A stretch of DNA of 7,049 bases from Endomicrobium sp. (GTDB lineage: Bacteria; Elusimicrobiota; Endomicrobiia; Endomicrobiales; Endomicrobiaceae), in assembly GCA_031273645.1 (NCBI GenBank), contig JAISRM010000097.1, positions 1-7,049 of the forward strand, in the 5' to 3' direction. Made by a program: the position numbers and the translations under genes. Each line of letters starts with the position of its first letter. Positions within the stretch are counted from its first letter, which is position 1. The notes under the pieces are model-generated. The model did no database searches, was not told the DNA's origin, and was given only the letters and a program-made list of their open reading frames with translations. Of the stretch, positions 4,801 through 7,049 are shown piece after piece.

Positions 4801-7049
4801 ATCTCGCTTGTTATCGACGCGCCGTCTTCAAATCTCAGCGTTCCGCCGGTTATATTGTTTGTTCCGCTGAAAAACTTATCGTTTGCCACAGTCAGTCCGC
4901 CGCTTTGCGTAAACGTCCCGCTAAATCCTTCATTACTTCCTAAAAGAGTTAGAATGCCGGCGCCGCTTTTATAAATTGTTCCGTAATCAGACCACGTTAC
5001 GTCTTCATAATTAAAATCCATTCCTTCGTTTTTTGCTATTTCTAATACGGCATCGCCGCCAAATATCGCCGAGTTTGATATTATTCCTCCGTCGACCAAT
5101 CTCAGCGTTCCGCCGGTTATATTGTTTGTCCCGCCAAAAAATCCGCTTGCAAGGGTCGTCGTTCCGCCGCTTTGATTAAATATTCCCGTATATTGCGCGC
5201 CGTCGACGTTTAAAAGCAGGTGTGAACCGGTTTTATTTATAGTTCCCGTACCGCTTATTGCAGAATTTATTGAAATCTCTCCGGAAGAACCGGTTATATT
5301 TATAATGCCGTTTGCATTGTGTATGTCGTTTGCTTGTCCGCCTGCGGTATTATTTATAAAAGTTATTGTTTTTCCCGTCGTATCAAAAGTTAAAACGCCG
5401 GCATTATAAATTGCTCCGCCTAAACCTGCCGACGTATTGTTTGAAAAAATTGCGGAAGTTTGGCTGAAGTTTATTTTTGCGTTTGCTTCATTGTATATCG
5501 CTCCTCCGTTTTCGGCCGAATTATTGCCTTGGAACATTGCCGCTGACAGCGTAAAATTTATTTCGGCAGTTCCGATATTTCTTAAGGCCATTGAATTATT
5601 TACGGAAGAAATCACGCTGCTTGAAACAGTTATGGTCCCAACATTATGGATAAAACCGTAAACATTTGCGGCGCTTATGGTGCTTAAAGCGATATTTATA
5701 AAAGAATCGTAAGTTGCATTGTCTATCGCATAAGAATCTGTAAGGATATCCGTAAACTCCGCTTGACTGTTTGTAAAATTTAACGCTGCGCTTTGATTGT
5801 GTATTTGCGAGCCTTCATTTGCGTTAAACAAAAGCTTGCTGTTTGTAAAATTTATCGTCGCGCTCCTGGCATTGTTGTAAATAACGGAATCGCCGCAGTT
5901 GCCGGTAAAATTCATCGTGCTGCCGGAAACGTTTATAATAGAATCCTGCGTGTTTGCTATCGCAGATCCGTTTTCTGCCGAATTATTTATAAAATTTACT
6001 CTGCTGTTAATGAAATCTATCTTGTTGCTTTTATTTCCATATGTACTAAACATATAGTCTATGTAATTAAATATCGCTCCCCCAAGTCCCATTTGAAGAT
6101 TATTGTCTATAAAATTTATATCAGAGTCTGTAAATGTTATTTCTCCGCCTTGAATGTTCAACAAAGCTCTTGCCGTATTGCTTGTGAAATTTACTTGGCT
6201 TGACGTAAAATTCATAATTGAATCTGGGTAAGCGTTTGCTATGATTGCATGTAAAATATTGACTCCGCCGGTCGCTTCCTGTTGATTTTGCGTAAATGTC
6301 AAAACGCTGTTTGTAATATTCATTATCGCAGGCGTCGAATTTAAATTTAACTCATGTATTATTCCGTTACTATTTAAATAACTGTAATTTAATATCACCG
6401 CGCCTAAACTGCGGTTGGCGCCTCCGGCGCCGTAACCTTCCGCCCTGTTATTTGCAAAAAACAAAACGCTGTCTGTAATATTCATTAGAGAATACTGATT
6501 GTTTATCGCGCTTGCCGCAGAAGCCACGCCGTATGCGCCGTTATGTATCCACGAAATCGCAGTATTTGCGTCAAAAGTAACGGTGCTGCCGCTGATAGTC
6601 ATAGTGGATAAAATATTAAATATCGAACCCGATACTGCAAAAGTTGTAGCAGCATGCTGTTGCGCTTGCAAATAATTATTGTAAAAACTTACGCTGCTTT
6701 GCGCTATTGTCATATTCGCATATATATTATATATCCCTGCTGCCGAAGCCATAATCCATGTTCCGTCCGTCGTTGCCGATATTGTGCTGTTTGCAATGCT
6801 TAAAACGCTGTTATTATAATTAATCTCCCCCGCATCATTGCTTATTAAGCCCATAGTAACATGATAATGGGATCCGCCAAGCCCTATTGCAGTGCCGGAA
6901 TGCTCTATAACGCTTGACGTAAAATTCATTACCCCGCCCCCGTTATATATATCAGAAAAGTATATTCCTCCAAAAGCAGGATTGAAGAATGAAGATATTC
7001 CCGAGCGTTGATTATTTTCAAAACGCATATTGCCGTTTAAAAAACTAAG
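1839..7049 (-). CDS. Giant autotransporter adhesin with Pmp-like passenger and C-terminal OmpA domain, 5' end outside window
   Basis: At least 1736 residues are visible. The frame is open to the right edge through seven codons before the first ATG (7026-7028), and no signal peptide is present, so the true start lies outside. Residues are numbered here from that Met. Residues 1-560 form a Pmp-like beta-helix with 17 rungs, twelve FxxN and three GGAI motifs. Residues 595-807 are autotransporter-associated beta-strand repeats. Residues 953-1025 (THNQSEIAAVIDA, AFDELHGSI) match the conserved pre-barrel linker. Residues 1037-1303 are the autotransporter barrel, ending in GINYRF. Then come a Lys/Glu linker (1304-1345), a duplicated domain (1346-1540), a charged helical stretch (about 1585-1615) and an OmpA C-terminal domain (1627-1729). 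The chain should be secreted by the Sec route, with passenger outside, barrel in the outer membrane and tail in the periplasm. I see a single Cys (378), usual for autotransporters. The function is probably adhesion or surface display; the ligand is unknown. Confidence 0.9.
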   Translation of the reverse strand, partial: LSFLNGNMRFENNQRSGISSFFNPAFGGIYFSDIYNGGGVMNFTSSVIEHSGTAIGLGGSHYHVTMGLISNDAGEINYNNSVLSIANSTISATTDGTWIMASAAGIYNIYANMTIAQSSVSFYNNYLQAQQHAATTFAVSGSIFNILSTMTISGSTVTFDANTAISWIHNGAYGVASAASAINNQYSLMNITDSVLFFANNRAEGYGAGGANRSLGAVILNYSYLNSNGIIHELNLNSTPAIMNITNSVLTFTQNQQEATGGVNILHAIIANAYPDSIMNFTSSQVNFTSNTARALLNIQGGEITFTDSDINFIDNNLQMGLGGAIFNYIDYMFSTYGNKSNKIDFINSRVNFINNSAENGSAIANTQDSIINVSGSTMNFTGNCGDSVIYNNARSATINFTNSKLLFNANEGSQIHNQSAALNFTNSQAEFTDILTDSYAIDNATYDSFINIALSTISAANVYGFIHNVGTITVSSSVISSVNNSMALRNIGTAEINFTLSAAMFQGNNSAENGGAIYNEANAKINFSQTSAIFSNNTSAGLGGAIYNAGVLTFDTTGKTITFINNTAGGQANDIHNANGIINITGSSGEISINSAISGTGTINKTGSHLLLNVDGAQYTGIFNQSGGTTTLASGFFGGTNNITGGTLRLVDGGIISNSAIFGGDAVLEIAKNEGMDFNYEDVTWSDYGTIYKSGAGILTLLGSNEGFSGTFTQSGGLTVANDKFFSGTNNITGGTLRFEDGASITSEIFLSTDAVLNINNASEFTIAASNISGSGKIIKTNTGVLNISAGSGFNGTLEISKGVTAVKNDAALNFSQLIVGQEGKYSAVNDHAGQTTTVGSAQIGGELAIDVDLSSQKADVIKAETGFAGGSSGKIEIGSQSSRLNLNIFGMPEREVRIALIRGEGGINGRFESSSLEALGLTKRGANVRNFLLEYLDDGIDLIAIISTDYSSIERLTHNQSEIAAVIDAVTNGETGFILKEFEDMVYDEIELLDDQTKKKAFDELHGSIIANALALGAINYGGDDIFDRLYPAANKNETERNIWGQGYAYGNTYGQDDNSIGEFKVSGQGLKAGADLFTGTNYTAGIYAGFAHNDLRQGDNKGSMQEKGIGIYGGIFGDKLDIKGQIYAGTLDYDIKRNMSLLNRNTQTQFGAYNIKIDAKAQYIAFANDILDLAPFVGLKGGFISNEEIKESGGNGAALTVYADNYIRADGLLGAAVSGAQEKINWHAKIYAQYIITGEKGYYNGEFSGLQKEINIWGVDKDRIVFSAAIGAGYIITDNLDAYANLYANFASKTIGYYASAGINYRFLKIKEKTKVKAVVKEEKAEIKKEKKIVENVIDEMIGEKDILDVWEADADEYENVNMQDEITSALGLETNEKVYTFDYDGRVFFFRNAKEAGNFIKEINAYGGSAVFSDIKESMLDDNNDVSFEEYADILGDIRDGVLIKAYVRGINEAEALSEEAKRVKRNAVMRKVLQEAQATMVWELEEDSGEIKLDENMLSKLGIKKGNAIYFIPYGNKIFVFKDMQGAQKFVKELNEAGAKSIDEKNIREVKGVEIREDRVVKAEEIKELGDTSKGIIARQYSQDITEMNSVAEEEKIKDRESANQEKIEAAQERRMQPTIKSYRLNVANFETNGYELTQAAKEIIKKRAKEIRQRGYTMITVEGHTDSVGNNEVNDRISRFRGESVYKEFLLNAIPADKISFTGFGSKMPIAPNDTEKGRAANRRTEIFVE
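1842..2150 (-). other. OmpA C-terminal (peptidoglycan-binding) domain of the adhesin
   Basis: Residues 1627-1729 match the OmpA_C family: NFETNGYEL, then VEGHTDSVG, ISRFRGESV, IPADKISFTGFG and the closing GRAANRRTEIFVE. The two residues that grip meso-diaminopimelate in OmpA-type domains appear as Asp1665 (GHTD) and Arg1680 (RFRGES), 15 apart as in the family. It ends exactly at the protein C-terminus. By family knowledge it holds the protein to the cell wall in the periplasm. Confidence 0.93.
2409..2594 (-). repeat. Second copy of a duplicated periplasmic domain in the adhesin
   Basis: Residues 1479-1540 begin VWELEED, then LSKLGI, IYFIPYGNKIFVF and AQKFVKELNEAG. They align with residues 1346-1408, with no gap over the last 34 positions (offset 132 residues). 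Ten of those 34 positions are identical and many others conservative (V/I, K/R, N/D). The order of predicted structure is helix, two strands, helix. I do not recognise the family. Confidence 0.75.
2805..2993 (-). repeat. First copy of a duplicated periplasmic domain in the adhesin
   Basis: Residues 1346-1408 begin VWEADAD, then ITSALGL, VYTFDYDGRVFFF and AGNFIKEINAYGG. This is the partner of the copy at 2409-2594. Between the two is an acidic and then basic helical stretch (about 1410-1478). Both copies lie after the barrel and before the OmpA domain, so they should be in the periplasm. Confidence 0.75.
3120..3920 (-). other. Autotransporter beta-barrel domain of the adhesin
   Basis: Residues 1037-1303 start NIWGQGYAYG and alternate polar and hydrophobic/aromatic residues (GAYNIKIDAKAQYIAF, AKIYAQYIITG, LDAYANLYANF), over about 267 residues, the usual size of the 12-strand family. 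The last strand, YYASAGINYRF, has the aromatic-ended beta-signal read by the BAM complex. In ordinary autotransporters that Phe is the C-terminus; here about 425 residues follow. Confidence 0.9.
3954..4172 (-). other. Conserved linker before the autotransporter barrel
   Basis: Residues 953-1025 (THNQSEIAAVIDAV, KKAFDELHGSIIANAL, FDRLY) match the pattern seen just before many autotransporter barrels: Asn-Gln, a short helix, then A-x-x-x-L-x-G and a helix. This part is thought to form the alpha-helical plug in the barrel pore and the hinge to the passenger. Confidence 0.7.
4831..4862. repeat. Exact 32-bp direct repeat, copy 1
   Basis: It is identical base for base to 5098-5129 and lies in the same reading frame, encoding TNNITGGTLR in the beta-strand repeats. 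Confidence 0.9.
5098..5129. repeat. Exact 32-bp direct repeat, copy 2
   Basis: It is the partner of 4831-4862. The 267-bp offset equals 89 codons, so recombination between the copies would remove or add one repeat unit in frame. Confidence 0.9.
6300..6325. repeat. 26-bp near-exact direct repeat, copy 1
   Basis: It matches 6462-6487 at 25 of 26 bases, offset 162 bp (54 codons, in frame). It encodes the rung core IMNITNSVLTF. Confidence 0.85.
6462..6487. repeat. 26-bp near-exact direct repeat, copy 2
   Basis: It is the partner of 6300-6325 and encodes the rung core LMNITDSVLFF. Confidence 0.85.

Larger units (their letters stand above)
4608..5246 (-). repeat. Autotransporter-associated beta-strand repeats in the adhesin
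   Basis: Residues 595-807 hold three units of about 88 residues. They open with GTINKTG, GTIYKSG and GKIIKTN; the first two continue with GTNNITGGTLR and the third is more diverged. This matches the beta-strand repeat (PF12951 type) that extends many autotransporter stalks. The first two units share an exact 32-bp DNA repeat (4831-4862 and 5098-5129, offset 267 bp). Confidence 0.82.
5349..6935 (-). repeat. Pmp-like beta-helix rungs of the adhesin passenger
   Basis: Residues 32-560 contain 17 diverged copies of a rung that reads roughly hydrophobic-x-[NT]-[FI]-[TS]-x-S-x-[VIL]-x-F-x-x-N, for example IMNITNSVLTFTQN (235) and IMNFTSSQVNFTSN (271). The rungs start near residues 34, 75, 105, 142, 181, 235, 271, 296, 336, 364, 391, 415, 443, 465, 489, 518 and 545. 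Twelve FxxN motifs (Phe at 115, 152, 191, 245, 281, 306, 346, 374, 401, 499, 528 and 557) and three GGAI motifs (316, 508, 537) are those of chlamydial polymorphic membrane proteins. A right-handed beta-helix is expected. Confidence 0.85.

Noticed and set aside
4642..6203. Plus-strand frames opposite the passenger (such as 4642-4974 and 5793-6203)
   Set aside because: They are shadows of a repetitive coding region; the minus frame is continuous for over 5 kb and has clear domains.
7026..7028. ATG that could be taken as the adhesin start
   Set aside because: The frame is open for seven more codons to the window edge, no signal peptide follows the Met, and the sequence begins in the middle of passenger-type repeats; an autotransporter needs a Sec signal, so the start is outside.
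1..7049. CRISPR array, tRNA, rRNA or insertion sequence
   Set aside because: No regular spacer-repeat array, cloverleaf, rRNA-like stretch or transposase was seen; all direct repeats lie in frame inside the adhesin gene.

Overview
The window is about 40% GC by eye and carries three genes, all on the minus strand. They are a very large surface autotransporter that is open at the right edge (1839-7049), an ABC-transporter ATPase of the MalK/UgpC/MsmX type (503-1606), and a lipoprotein that runs off the left edge (1-497). A lipobox signal peptide, a 12-strand-type outer-membrane barrel and an OmpA peptidoglycan-binding domain together show a diderm (Gram-negative-type) bacterium. Moderate GC, Lys/Asn/Ile-rich proteins and a mosaic adhesin of this style would fit a host-associated lineage such as Elusimicrobiota (Endomicrobium-like). 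That placement is an impression, because no marker gene is present.

Region by region, in transcription order (right to left): 7049-1839 encodes at least 1736 residues. These are a chlamydial Pmp-like beta-helix passenger with 17 recognisable rungs, then about three autotransporter-associated beta-strand repeats, then the conserved pre-barrel linker, then the autotransporter barrel. Unusually, about 425 more residues follow: a Lys/Glu linker, a small domain present twice, a charged helical stretch and a complete OmpA C-terminal domain. The stop codon overlaps a perfect 30-bp palindrome followed by a T-rich run, a convincing intrinsic terminator. The 232-base gap 1607-1838 holds that terminator and a near-consensus sigma-70 promoter (TTGACT, 17 bp, TATAAT) for the ATPase. 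The lipoprotein start lies 5 bases after the ATPase stop, so the two form an operon, probably with coupled translation.

The adhesin looks like an independent transcription unit: a surface fibre held in the outer membrane and, by inference, tied to peptidoglycan through its own C-terminal tail. The ATPase has no permease or solute-binding gene beside it in the window, which resembles a shared (MsmX-like) energy-coupling subunit. The role of the lipoprotein beside it is unknown. The main item of interest is the architecture of the adhesin: Pmp-like passenger, barrel with an internal beta-signal, a duplicated domain of unknown function, and a peptidoglycan anchor in one chain. The plus strand appears to hold only shadow reading frames.
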